Assembly: GCF_001021385.1 (NCBI RefSeq)
Contig: NZ_CP011773.1
Span: 682,001 to 746,000 of the forward strand
Source of the DNA: Mycobacterium sp. EPa45
GTDB lineage: Bacteria > Actinomycetota > Actinomycetes > Mycobacteriales > Mycobacteriaceae
Reading direction: 5' to 3'
Length of the DNA: 64,000 bases
The notes under the pieces are model-generated. The model ran no database searches. It saw only the letters and a list, made by a program, of their open reading frames with translations, and was not told the origin of the DNA. Both the position numbers and the translations under genes were made by a program. Positions 21,429 to 31,360 of this stretch are shown piece by piece; within the stretch, counting starts at the first letter, position 1; the number at the start of each line of letters is the position of its first letter.

Positions 21429-22413
21429 TGTACTGACCTGAGAGGTTAGGTACGCGGCTGGCGGGTGGTTGACCGCCGAGTGCGGTGTGGCCGCGGTGGT
21501 GATTGTAGGTGTGCAGCCAGATCGGGAACTGGGTGCAGCGTTCGGCGTCGCTGGTGTAGAGCCGGGCGTAGGCCCATTCATCGGCCAGGGTTCGGTGGAA
21601 GCGTTCTACCTTGCCGTTTGTCTGCGGCCGATAAGGGCGCGTGCGACGGTGTTCAACGTCGCCTAAGGCCTCACGGAAGGCGTGAGAGCGGTAGCAGGAC
21701 CCGTTGTCGGTCAACACGTTCCGCACGGGGATGCCGCATTCGGCGAACCAGGCGTTGGCGCGTAGCCAAAAGCCTGCCGCGGTCTCTTTGCGTTCATTGG
21801 GCAACAGTTCTGAGTAGGCCAGCCGGGAGTGTGCGTCAATCGCCGTGTGGAGGAAGTGGTGACCGTGCAAGGGATGGCGGTACTTACTGCGAAGTCCAGA
21901 GCCTTTGTCGGCCTGGGAGTTGCGCTGGCCGATCGTGCGGCCCAGCATCCGCCAGCCGCCACCAGCGGGGATCTTGCCCAGTTTCTTGACATCGACATGC
22001 ACTAGATCCCCGCACTGGGAGGTTTCGATGCGGCGGATCACACGTCCGGTGGGTCGGTCCAGCCACCGAAGCTTGGCCACTCCGTAGCGGGTGAGTACCC
22101 GGTGCACCGTGGAGGGGTGAATGCCCAACAAATACCCGATGCGAGCTGGTCCCCACCGGCGCAGGACCCGGACTTTGATGATCCGCCGCTCGATGCGGGT
22201 CGGTGTCTGATTCGGACTTCGGTGCGGCCGTGAGCTGCGGTCGGCCATGCCGGCCTCACCCTGTTCGCGGTATCGAGTCGCCCACCGAGAGGTGGTGGTG
22301 ACCGAGACCTGGAAGCGTTCAGCGGCTCGACGCAGCGGCCAGCCGTCCTCAACGACGCAACGAGCCAGCCTCAGACGACCGGTTTCGGACAAAGGGGCAT
22401 TACGGTGGGACAC
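21424..22413 (-). CDS. IS481-family transposase
   Basis: 329 residues and uninterrupted. An N-terminal helix-turn-helix (GWPLRRAAERFQVSVTTTSRWATRYR) and a second HTH (GPARIGYLLGIHPSTVHRVL) precede an rve/DDE integrase core with plausible acidic residues Asp141, Asp236 (LTDNGSCY) and Glu270 (NGKVERFHR). The GTG start at 22413 has GGAGG close upstream. The frame runs out through the left terminal repeat, and its TAG stop comes from the target duplication, not from the element. It appears capable of activity. Confidence 0.93.
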   Translation of the reverse strand: MSHRNAPLSETGRLRLARCVVEDGWPLRRAAERFQVSVTTTSRWATRYREQGEAGMADRSSRPHRSPNQTPTRIERRIIKVRVLRRWGPARIGYLLGIHPSTVHRVLTRYGVAKLRWLDRPTGRVIRRIETSQCGDLVHVDVKKLGKIPAGGGWRMLGRTIGQRNSQADKGSGLRSKYRHPLHGHHFLHTAIDAHSRLAYSELLPNERKETAAGFWLRANAWFAECGIPVRNVLTDNGSCYRSHAFREALGDVEHRRTRPYRPQTNGKVERFHRTLADEWAYARLYTSDAERCTQFPIWLHTYNHHRGHTALGGQPPASRVPNLSGQYN

Positions 22414-22518
22414 GAAGACCTCCGGTTGGTGAAAGCGTTCCTAGACAGCTCGCACTTCACTCGGAGGTCTTCGTCATGTCACCACGCCACGCCGTCACCA
22501 ACGTCCGTGGTCAGTACA
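21429..22518. mobile_element. IS481-family insertion sequence, complete (1090 bp)
   Basis: Bounded by 10-bp terminal inverted repeats TGTACTGACC (21429-21438) and its complement (22509-22518), flanked by a 6-bp direct repeat GCTAGT. It holds a single intact transposase gene on the minus strand. It lies exactly between the convergent mutT3 and thiE genes. Perfect ends and an intact frame suggest a recent insertion. Confidence 0.93.
22412..22474. repeat. Internal 13-bp inverted repeat over the transposase start
   Basis: ACGAAGACCTCCG at 22412-22424 and its exact complement at 22462-22474, separated by 37 bases. One arm contains the GGAGG ribosome site and touches the GTG start of the transposase. 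RNA reading in from outside the element could fold and hide that site, limiting transposase translation. Confidence 0.7.
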
Positions 22519-23184
22519 GCTAGTCGGCAACGCCGCAGTGAGCCGCTGGGCGGCGGCCTTCGGATCGTCGGCCGCGGTGATCGCCCGCACCACCACGATC
22601 CGGGTCGCACCGGCCTCGAGCACCTCGGGCAGGCGAGTTTCGTCGATCCCGCCGATCGCGAACCACGGCTTGGCCGACTGCATGGTCGAGACTTCCCGAA
22701 CCAGATCGAGGCCCGGCGCGGGCCGGCCCGGTTTCGTCGGCGTGGGCCAGCACGGGCCGACGCAGAAGTAGTCGACGTCCTCGGTGAGCGCCCGGGCGGC
22801 CTCGCCGCTCTGGTGGGTGGAGCGCCCGATCAGGGTCTGCGGGGCGATGACCTCGCGGGCGATCGGCAGCGGCAGATCGTCCTGCCCGAGATGCAGAATG
22901 TCGGCTCCCGCCGCGCGGGCGATGTCGGCGCGGTCGTTGACGGCAAGCAGAGCGCCGTGGCGTCGAGCCGCCTCGGCCAGGATTTCCAGCGCGGCGAGCT
23001 CGTCACGGGCCTCGAGTGGGCCGAACTGCTGCTCACCGGGGGAGCCCTTGTCGCGAAGCTGAATGATGTCGACGCCGCCGGCCAGCGCCGCGTCGGCGAA
23101 CTCGGCCAGGTCACCGCGCTCACGGCGTGCGTCGGTGCACAGATAGAGCCGTGCGCTTGCGAGCCTGGTGTGGGGTTCGTGCAC
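22495..23184 (-). CDS. thiE: Thiamine-phosphate synthase, C-terminus extended by IS
   Basis: 229 residues. It joins HMP-diphosphate and thiazole phosphate to thiamine phosphate. The TIM-barrel motifs [30 protein letters not shown] and FAIGGI are intact. The GTG at 23184 gives the usual N-terminus; starting at 23256 would place codons in the opposite-strand riboswitch region. The last seven residues (CTDHGRW) and the stop are encoded by the end of the IS; without it the frame would end ...ALPTS-stop. The active site is unaffected. It is divergent from the thiO operon. Confidence 0.92.
   Translation of the reverse strand: MHEPHTRLASARLYLCTDARRERGDLAEFADAALAGGVDIIQLRDKGSPGEQQFGPLEARDELAALEILAEAARRHGALLAVNDRADIARAAGADILHLGQDDLPLPIAREVIAPQTLIGRSTHQSGEAARALTEDVDYFCVGPCWPTPTKPGRPAPGLDLVREVSTMQSAKPWFAIGGIDETRLPEVLEAGATRIVVVRAITAADDPKAAAQRLTAALPTSCTDHGRW
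22519..22524. repeat. Target-site duplication of the IS, right copy (GCTAGT)
   Basis: Identical to the left copy at 21423-21428. It forms the Thr-Ser codon region at the native end of thiE. Confidence 0.9.
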
Positions 23185-23212
23185 ACCGCGACGGTAGCGA
23201 CTAGCGTGAATG

Positions 23213-23303
23213 GTTGGCACGGGAGCCCCGGGAGCGGGGCTGAGAGTGGAGCGCACCCCGCCCAGACCGTCACCACCTGATCCGGGTCATGCCGGCGAAG
23301 GAA
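23213..23303 (+). promoter_or_regulatory. TPP riboswitch (THI element) of the thiO-thiS-thiG operon
   Basis: Conserved THI-box pieces occur in order: ACGGGAG (from 23219), GGGGCTGAGAG (CTGAGA at 23240-23245), ACCTGATCCGGGTCATGCCGGCGAAGGAA (ACCTGA at 23275-23280). The thiO ATG follows at 23315 with its ribosome site (GAAAGGG) just after the aptamer, which suggests control of translation initiation by thiamine diphosphate. Confidence 0.93.
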
Positions 23304-23314
23304 GCGAAAGGGAT

Positions 23315-24318
23315 ATGTCGAAGGATTCTCTGGCCGTCATCGGGGGCGGTGTCATCGGACTCGCGGTGGCACGGCGCGCCCTGCTCGACGGGTTGTCGGT
23401 ACGGGTGCACCGGACCTCCTCAAACGGGGCGTCGTGGGTGGCCGGCGGCATGCTGACCCCGCACAGCGAAGGCTGGCCGAGCGAGGAGCGGCTGCTGCAG
23501 CTGGGCTTGGAGTCGCTGCGCCTGTGGCATGCCGGCTTCCTCGACGATTTGCCCGCCGACGTCGTCACCGCACGCGAGTCGCTGGTGGTCGGTGTCGACC
23601 GGGCTGACGCGGCCGACCTGCGGACCGTCGCGGACTGGTTGTCGGCACAGGGCCACCCGGTCACCGTGACGAACACCGCCCGCGACACCGAACCGCTTCT
23701 GGCCCAAGGCATTCGGCACGGCTTCCTCGCCGCCGACGAGCTGGCGGTGGACAATCGCAAACTGGTGGCGGCCCTGGAGGCACACTGTGAGCAACTCGGG
23801 GTTCGGTGGGCGGCGCCGGTCGAACGCCTCGACGACGCCCGCGATGGTGTCGACACCGTGGTCATCGCCAACGGCATCGATGCACCCGCGCTGTGGCCGG
23901 GTCTTCAGGTCCGGCCGGTGAAGGGCGAGGTGCTACGGCTGCGCTGGCGACGTGGCTGTATGCCGGTGCCGCAGCGCGTGATTCGGGCGCGGGTGCACGG
24001 CCGTGCGGTGTACCTGGTGCCCCGGGTCGACGGGGTGGTGGTCGGGGCGACCCAGTACGAACACGGCCGCGACACCGCGCCGTCGGTGGCCGGGGTGCGC
24101 GAGCTGCTCGACGACGCCTGCGAGGTGATTCCGGCCCTGGGCGAGTACGAGCTGGCCGAGTGCGCGGCGGGGTTGCGGCCGATGACCCCGGACAACATGC
24201 CGATCGTCGGGCGGCTCGACGACCGCACCCTGGTGGCCACCGGGCACGGCCGGTCCGGATTCCTGCTGGCGCCGTGGACCGCCGAGCGTATCGCCGCAGA
24301 GTTGATTGGAGCACCCGC

Positions 24319-24322
<4 letters not shown>
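23315..24322 (+). CDS. thiO: Glycine oxidase ThiO
   Basis: 335 residues. A FAD-dependent enzyme that oxidises glycine to the dehydroglycine (iminoglycine) used in thiazole synthesis. The dinucleotide-binding motif VIGGGVIGLAVA is at the N-terminus, GASWVAGGMLTP near residue 35, and the C-terminal AAGLRPMTPDNMPIVG and TGHGRSGFLLAPWTA are family blocks. The ATG at 23315 follows the TPP riboswitch directly. The stop overlaps thiS (GTGA). First gene of the thiOSG operon. Confidence 0.95.
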
Positions 24323-26033
<1,711 letters not shown>

Positions 26034-26043
<10 letters not shown>

Positions 26044-26726
26044 GTGTTGGCGGGCGGGTCGATTCGCACGACGCGGATCGACTCAAGCGTCGGGATCGCC
26101 GCTGTGCCGGAATAGGTTTGGCCGGAGGGGACAGTGCCCTCCACCCTCAGCCAGGTGTTTTCCGGCATCGAGGCCGCCGTCTGTGCGGCGGGCCCGGACA
26201 GGTGCAGTCGGGCCAGTTGCGCGTCGGCCGCACAGCAGATGATGACGATCTTCGCCAGATCGGTCTGTTCCCCGTTGCGCATGGTGAAGCCGGTGGTGGT
26301 GATCGGCTGACCGTCCAGCCCCCCGGCCTTGCCGACAGCCACCCGCATCAACACTTCCGGCAGCGACAACATCGGCGCCGGTCCAGGCGGCAGTGGCGGG
26401 AACGATCGTGCGACGGACACCGTCGCGGGCGCGGCGGCGCGGGCGCTCAATGCCGGTGGCACCACGAAGATCAGCATGATCACCGGCAGCACCAGCAGCC
26501 AGACGATGCCGTTGCGGTGATGGTGAAAAGTATGCTGGTGAGCTTCACCCCGCCGGATGTCGCGCGCGATCGCGGTCAGTGCGAGCCCGATGAGCACGGC
26601 GGCCGAGATCGCGAGCCACGGCAGCATCCCGGGCTTGACGTAGCGGGTGTATGCCCCGGTGACCGTGACCATCACCAGGGCGATGCCGACGATCAGCAGC
26701 AGGGTGTTCTCGGTTTCGCGTCTCAC
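26034..26726 (-). CDS. TIGR03943/YcgQ-type membrane protein
   Basis: 230 residues: two pairs of N-terminal membrane helices (TLLLIVGIALVMVTVTG, LAISAAVLIGLALTAIA, IVWLLVLPVIMLIFVV), a His-rich loop (HQHTFHHHR, about residues 63-71) and a C-terminal extracytoplasmic domain with an IVIICCAADA block. It always pairs with a permease of the type found just upstream; the GTG start overlaps that gene's stop (GTGA). The His-rich loop and Cys pair hint at metal handling, but function is not established. It overlaps the convergent SGNH gene by 10 bases. Confidence 0.78.
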
Positions 26727-27709
26727 AGCAGCGCCAGTCCCACCGCCGTCGCCAGCACCGTCGCGACCACCAGTGTGGCCGGCGCGAAGCGCAGCGCGAA
26801 ACCGCGTCCGAACAAACCTGCTTGCATCGCAACGAGTTTCACATCGACTGCCGGGCCGACCACCAAGAACACCAGCCGCGGTACCAGCGGCACCATGGTG
26901 AGGCTGGCCGCCACGAAAGCGTCGGCCTCCGAACAGAGCGCCAGCACGAACGCCAGCAATGCCATCGTCACGACACCGATCAACAGATGGCCGGCCAGAT
27001 GCTCGAACACCCACGGCGGCACCAGAACCCGCAGTGTGGCGGCAGCCGCCGCGCCGATCACGAGGTACGAGGCGGCCTGCAGGAAGTCGTGCCGGGCGGC
27101 CTCGGTGAAGGCGACCCAGCGGGACGGGGCGTCGTCGTGGGAGCGGGGCAGCATGCGGGTGACCCAGCCGGGTCGACCCCAGCGCGACCACACGATGCCC
27201 ATGACCACCGGGGTGGCCAGTGACGCGATGCAGCGGGCGGCCACCATCTGTGGCTGACCCGGGAACGCCACAGCGGTCGCGACCAGCACGACCGGATTGA
27301 TCGCCGGCGCGCTGAGCATGAACGTCAGAGCCGCGGCTCCTGCCGCCCCGTCGCCGAACAGTCGCCGGGCCACCGGCACAGACCCGCACTCACAACCCGG
27401 CAGCGCCGCGCCGGCCACCCCGGCCGTCAGCACGGCTACCGGCGCCCGCCTGGGCAACCATCGGGCCAGTCGCTCCGCGGACACGAAAGCGGCGATCAGC
27501 CCGCTGATCACCACGCCGAGCACCAGAAAGGGCACGGCCTGCAGAAAAACCCCGGCGAACACCGTTCCCGCGATAGCCAGCTGCGGGTTGCCTGCGACCC
27601 CGTCGCGCATCCAGGTGCCGACCAGCGCGCACACCACCAATGCGGCCACCAGCACCTCGGTCGAGGTCATGAGGCGGCGGCGTGGGGAGGTGACGGTCAT
27701 CGAGGACAT
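26723..27709 (-). CDS. Permease (DUF318/ArsP_1-like, YcgR type)
   Basis: About 328 residues with eight or more membrane helices. ALPGCECGSVPVARRL near residue 105 is the conserved Cys-containing signature of this permease family, repeated in outline later by LALCSEADAF and surrounding helices. It is partnered with the TIGR03943 protein downstream. The transported substrate is unknown; relatives include arsenic-related permeases. The frame extends upstream to 27829, but the ATG at 27709 avoids running into the lpqL region. It is divergent from lpqL, with only 46 bases between starts. Confidence 0.78.
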   Translation of the reverse strand: MSSMTVTSPRRRLMTSTEVLVAALVVCALVGTWMRDGVAGNPQLAIAGTVFAGVFLQAVPFLVLGVVISGLIAAFVSAERLARWLPRRAPVAVLTAGVAGAALPGCECGSVPVARRLFGDGAAGAAALTFMLSAPAINPVVLVATAVAFPGQPQMVAARCIASLATPVVMGIVWSRWGRPGWVTRMLPRSHDDAPSRWVAFTEAARHDFLQAASYLVIGAAAAATLRVLVPPWVFEHLAGHLLIGVVTMALLAFVLALCSEADAFVAASLTMVPLVPRLVFLVVGPAVDVKLVAMQAGLFGRGFALRFAPATLVVATVLATAVGLALL

Positions 27710-27755
27710 GGTGCCACTCGAACCTGCGCACCGACCGATACGTAACCTGGGCGCG

Positions 27756-29258
27756 ATGAAGCACAGACACCTGGCCGTCGCGGGCCGCGTCGCGCTCGCC
27801 GTCGCCGTCGTCGCCGTGGCGGGGTGCAACCGGCCGGCCGACCCCGGAAAGCCGGCGGCCCCGCGCCAGGCCGCCGCGCAGTTCGCCGACCAGCTGCGTC
27901 AGCGGGTCACCACCGACGCCATGGTCGCGCACCTGCAGAAGCTTCAGGACATCGCCAACGCCAACAACGGCACCAGGGCGGTGGGCACCCCCGGCTTCGA
28001 CGCCAGCGTCGACTACGTGGCGGGCGTGCTGCGATCGAAGGGGTTCGATGTGCAGACCCCCGAGTTCCAGGCCAAAGTCTTCAAGGCCGGCCCGGCCGAA
28101 TTGCGGGTCGGCGGCGACACCGTCACCGCGCATACCGCAGAGTTCAGTCTGTCCACTCCGCCGCAGGGCGTGACGGGACCACTGGTCGCCGCGCCCGCCG
28201 ATGACACGCCCGGCTGCGCACCGGCCGATTACGACGGTCTCCCCGTCCAGGGCGCGGTGGTGCTGGTGGATCGGGGTAGCTGCCCCTTCGCCGACAAGCA
28301 GGCCATCGCCGCCAAGCTGGGCGCGATCGCGATGATCGTCGCCGACAACGTCGACGAACAAGCGATGGGAGCCACCCTCGGCGAGACCACCGACGTCAAG
28401 ATCCCGGTGGTCGGCGTGACCAAGGCCGACGGGGCGCGGCTGCGGGCCAATCCCGGGCCGACGATGCTCAAACTTGAAGCCAGCACACAAGTGGTCAACG
28501 CCCGCAACGTCATTGCGCAGACCAAGACCGGGTCGACCAGTGACGTGATCATGACCGGCGCTCACCTGGACAGCGTCCCTGAAGGTCCCGGAATCAACGA
28601 CAACGGTTCCGGCGTGGCCGCGGTCCTGGAGACCGCAGTGCAACTCGGGTCCAATCCTGATGTGAAGAACGCCGTGCGGTTTGCCTTTTGGGGGGCCGAA
28701 GAGCTCGGGACCATCGGGTCGAACAAATACATTGAGTCGCTGAACGGCGACCAGCTCAAAGACATTGCGCTGTACCTGAATTACGACATGATCGGCTCAC
28801 CCAACCCGGGCTACTTCACCTACGACGGTGACCAGTCGACGGCACCGGGGCGGGGCGACCGGGTACCGCGGGTGCCGGAGGGTTCGGCAGGCATCGAGCG
28901 GACGTTGGTCGCGTATCTGAAGGCGGCCGGAAAGACCCCGCAGGACACGTCTTTCGACGGACGGTCGGATTACGATGCGTTTACGAAGGCGGGCATTCCG
29001 TCCGGCGGCCTGTTCTCCGGTGCCGAGGAGAACAAGACCGCCGATCAGCAGAAGCTGTGGGGCGGTACCGCCGACGCCCCATTCGATCCGAACTATCACA
29101 AGGCCACCGACACCATCGAGCACGTCGACAAGGCCGCGCTCGGCATCCTCGGCGGGGGAGTGGTGTTCTCGGTCGGGATCTACGCCCAGGACATCGAGGG
29201 CCGCAACGGTATTCCGGTTCGCGATGACCGCACCCGGCATGCCGGTGCGGTCAACTGA
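27756..29258 (+). CDS. lpqL: LpqL, zinc aminopeptidase lipoprotein (M28 family)
   Basis: 500 residues, the size of Rv0418 LpqL. The signal peptide ends in the lipobox VAVAGC. A PA (protease-associated) domain lies at about residues 140-240 (VLVDRGSCPFADKQAIAAKLGA). The M28 peptidase domain follows with zinc ligands in MTGAHLDSV, the bridging Asp in GINDNGSG, WGAEELG, and the later YDMIGSP and FDPNYHKATDT. It is a membrane-anchored extracytoplasmic aminopeptidase. It overlaps the convergent hypothetical gene by eight bases. Confidence 0.93.
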   Translation: MKHRHLAVAGRVALAVAVVAVAGCNRPADPGKPAAPRQAAAQFADQLRQRVTTDAMVAHLQKLQDIANANNGTRAVGTPGFDASVDYVAGVLRSKGFDVQTPEFQAKVFKAGPAELRVGGDTVTAHTAEFSLSTPPQGVTGPLVAAPADDTPGCAPADYDGLPVQGAVVLVDRGSCPFADKQAIAAKLGAIAMIVADNVDEQAMGATLGETTDVKIPVVGVTKADGARLRANPGPTMLKLEASTQVVNARNVIAQTKTGSTSDVIMTGAHLDSVPEGPGINDNGSGVAAVLETAVQLGSNPDVKNAVRFAFWGAEELGTIGSNKYIESLNGDQLKDIALYLNYDMIGSPNPGYFTYDGDQSTAPGRGDRVPRVPEGSAGIERTLVAYLKAAGKTPQDTSFDGRSDYDAFTKAGIPSGGLFSGAEENKTADQQKLWGGTADAPFDPNYHKATDTIEHVDKAALGILGGGVVFSVGIYAQDIEGRNGIPVRDDRTRHAGAVN

Positions 29259-29898
29259 CGCGTGAGCACACTCGCCAGAGTTCCTCGGCGGCTTCGAGGT
29301 TCGCTGCCTTGAGGCGCTGCCCGATGACCGGCTGGGCGAGCCAGTCCAGTACCGGCTGTTTGACGGCCGGCTCGAGCGGCTCGCGCACCGTGAATGCCCA
29401 CTCCACGAGTTCACCGAGGTGCTGGGTGGCGGGGATCATCTCGATCCTCTGCCAGCGGTCCAGGTAAACCGGCAGCGGCTGGTCGCACCAATAGGTGAAG
29501 TCGATGAGGGTGGGACTGTCGGAGAAATAGCCCAGCGCGGCGGGATAACCGCCCAGCAGGCCGCGCCAGAGGTCGTCGACCAGGTTCGTGACGACAGCCC
29601 GCTCCGATGCGCTCCAGGACGAGACGTGCTCGCGCAGCCTGCGTAAATCAAAGGCGAACACCGGGGACTGCTCCTCGAGCAGCGCTTCGATGAGCCGGGG
29701 AAAGAAGTGTCGAAAGTCGTCGTCGTCCAACGACATCACATGAAGCGCCTCCAACTGCAGCAGCGACAACGACCGCAGCGGAGTCGACCTGATGTCGGCG
29801 GCCGACCACTGCGGGCCGCACTGTTCGCACACCTCCACCGCGCGAGGCAGCGGGTACTTCGCGAAGCCGGCGTACAGATCCTCGACGGCCGGGATCAC
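29251..29898 (-). CDS. Conserved hypothetical protein, 215 aa
   Basis: Not recognised. It is a soluble, mostly helical protein with many acidic and aromatic residues, beginning MIPAVEDLYAGFAKYPLPRAVEVCEQC. There is a Cys-x-x-Cys (CEQC) near residue 24 and no signal peptide or membrane segment. The GTG start at 29898 overlaps the stop of the nucleobase transporter (GTGA), so the two are co-translated and may be functionally linked. The family appears as an unannotated protein next to transporters; no function is proposed. Confidence 0.7.
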   Translation of the reverse strand: MIPAVEDLYAGFAKYPLPRAVEVCEQCGPQWSAADIRSTPLRSLSLLQLEALHVMSLDDDDFRHFFPRLIEALLEEQSPVFAFDLRRLREHVSSWSASERAVVTNLVDDLWRGLLGGYPAALGYFSDSPTLIDFTYWCDQPLPVYLDRWQRIEMIPATQHLGELVEWAFTVREPLEPAVKQPVLDWLAQPVIGQRLKAANLEAAEELWRVCSRVS

Positions 29899-31217
29899 GA
29901 CGAACGCCTACCGCGCAGCACCCCCAACGCCCGCATCCCGTGGTAGATGACGAGCGCGGCGATCGAGCCGAGCGCGATGCCGGTGAACGTGAGATTGCCG
30001 ATGGTCCAAGTGAAGTCGGCGATTCCGATGATCAGTGCGATCGCGGCTGTCATCTGGTTGATCGGCAGACTGAAGTCGACATGATTGGTCAGCCAGATCC
30101 GCACGCCGAGCACGCCGACCAAACCGTAGAGCACGATCGTCGCACCGCCGAGCACGCCTGGTGGGATGGCCGAGATCGTCGCTCCGACCTTGGGGCACAA
30201 CGCCAGAAGGACCGCGGTCGCGCCCGCCACCCAGTAGGCCGCGGTGGAGTAGACGCGCGTCGCGGCCATCACCCCGATGTTCTCGGCATAGGTCGTCGTG
30301 GCCGACCCGCCGCCGCACCCGGCCAGCACCGTCGCCAGACCGTCGGCGGCCAACGCGCGGCCGGTCAGCGGATCGGTGTCGACTCCGGTCATCTGACCAA
30401 CCGATTTCACATGCCCGATGTTCTCGGCGATCAGTGCGATCACTGCCGGTAAAAACATCGGTAGCACAGACAGATTCAGCGTCGGCGTCTGGAACTTCGG
30501 CAGTCCGATCCAGCCGGCCGCTGCAATTCCCGCGGTGTCCACCTCGCCGAGGGCCAGGGCAAGCAGGTACCCGGCGACCACGGCCAGGAAGATCGCCAGC
30601 CGCCCGACGATGCCGCGAAAGAACGCCAGCACGGCGACCAGCAGTACCAGCGTGACGATGCCGACCAACGGTCCCTTTTCGAAGTTCGTCTTGGCGGCCG
30701 GTGCCAGGTTGAATCCGATCAGCGCCACGATGGCACCGGTGACGACCGGCGGCAACGCGAGGTCGATCCATCGGGTTCCGGCCAGGTGCACGGCCAGACC
30801 GATGACGATCAGCAACACCCCGACAGCGATCAGTCCACCCAGCGCGCTGCCGGCCCCGTGCGAGGCCACGGCGGCGGTTACCGGAGCGATCACCGAGAAG
30901 CTGGAGCCGAGATAGCTGGGCAGCCGGTTGCCGGTGATCACCAGAAACAGCAGCGTGCCGATGCCGGAGAACAGCAGGGTGGTGGCGGGCGGGAAGCCGG
31001 TGAGCACCGGGACCAAGAACGTCGCGCCGAACATGGCCACCACGTGCTGGGCCCCGATTCCCAGCGTGCGGGGCCAGCTCAGCCGCTCGTGCGGTGCGAC
31101 GACGAAATTCTCATCGGCGCGGCTTTCCACTGGCGTCCAGGTCAAGGGGATCACGGTCTGAAACTCAACCGCATTGAGGGCTTGGCCGCACGCCGTATCC
31201 ACGAAGTGGTCGGTCAT
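29895..31217 (-). CDS. Nucleobase:cation symporter-2 (UraA-type uracil/xanthine permease)
   Basis: About 440 residues, 12-14 hydrophobic helices. The GIGAQHVVAMFGATFLVP block at the start of helix 1 and the later PAVIALIAENIGHVKSVGQMTG and GCGGGSATTTYAENIGVMAATRV (split here as they are in the protein) are hallmarks of the NCS2 family, closest in pattern to uracil permeases. It imports a nucleobase with protons. The start is uncertain: ATG 31217 is used; a TTG at 31250 and a GTG at 31154 are in frame and none has a strong ribosome site. Confidence 0.87.
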   Translation of the reverse strand: MTDHFVDTACGQALNAVEFQTVIPLTWTPVESRADENFVVAPHERLSWPRTLGIGAQHVVAMFGATFLVPVLTGFPPATTLLFSGIGTLLFLVITGNRLPSYLGSSFSVIAPVTAAVASHGAGSALGGLIAVGVLLIVIGLAVHLAGTRWIDLALPPVVTGAIVALIGFNLAPAAKTNFEKGPLVGIVTLVLLVAVLAFFRGIVGRLAIFLAVVAGYLLALALGEVDTAGIAAAGWIGLPKFQTPTLNLSVLPMFLPAVIALIAENIGHVKSVGQMTGVDTDPLTGRALAADGLATVLAGCGGGSATTTYAENIGVMAATRVYSTAAYWVAGATAVLLALCPKVGATISAIPPGVLGGATIVLYGLVGVLGVRIWLTNHVDFSLPINQMTAAIALIIGIADFTWTIGNLTFTGIALGSIAALVIYHGMRALGVLRGRRSS

Positions 31218-31360
31218 GGGGGCCGGATTGAACCGGTGGGCCCGGTGCACCGTGTAGAGGCATGTTGATGTTCATATGACGCAGGCTTCTGCTGCTTGCC
31301 ATCGACGGTAGGCGGTCGAGGGTCCGAAACCCTCTTCGACGAGGGAGAGGCTGCGAGTAA

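Noticed and set aside
23185..23256. Longer thiE start at 23256
   Set aside because: The extra codons lie in the region opposite the TPP riboswitch and do not resemble ThiE; GTG 23184 gives the family N-terminus.
27390..28643. 417-aa frame antisense to lpqL and its divergent permease region
   Set aside because: Spans two well-identified genes and shows no protein family pattern.
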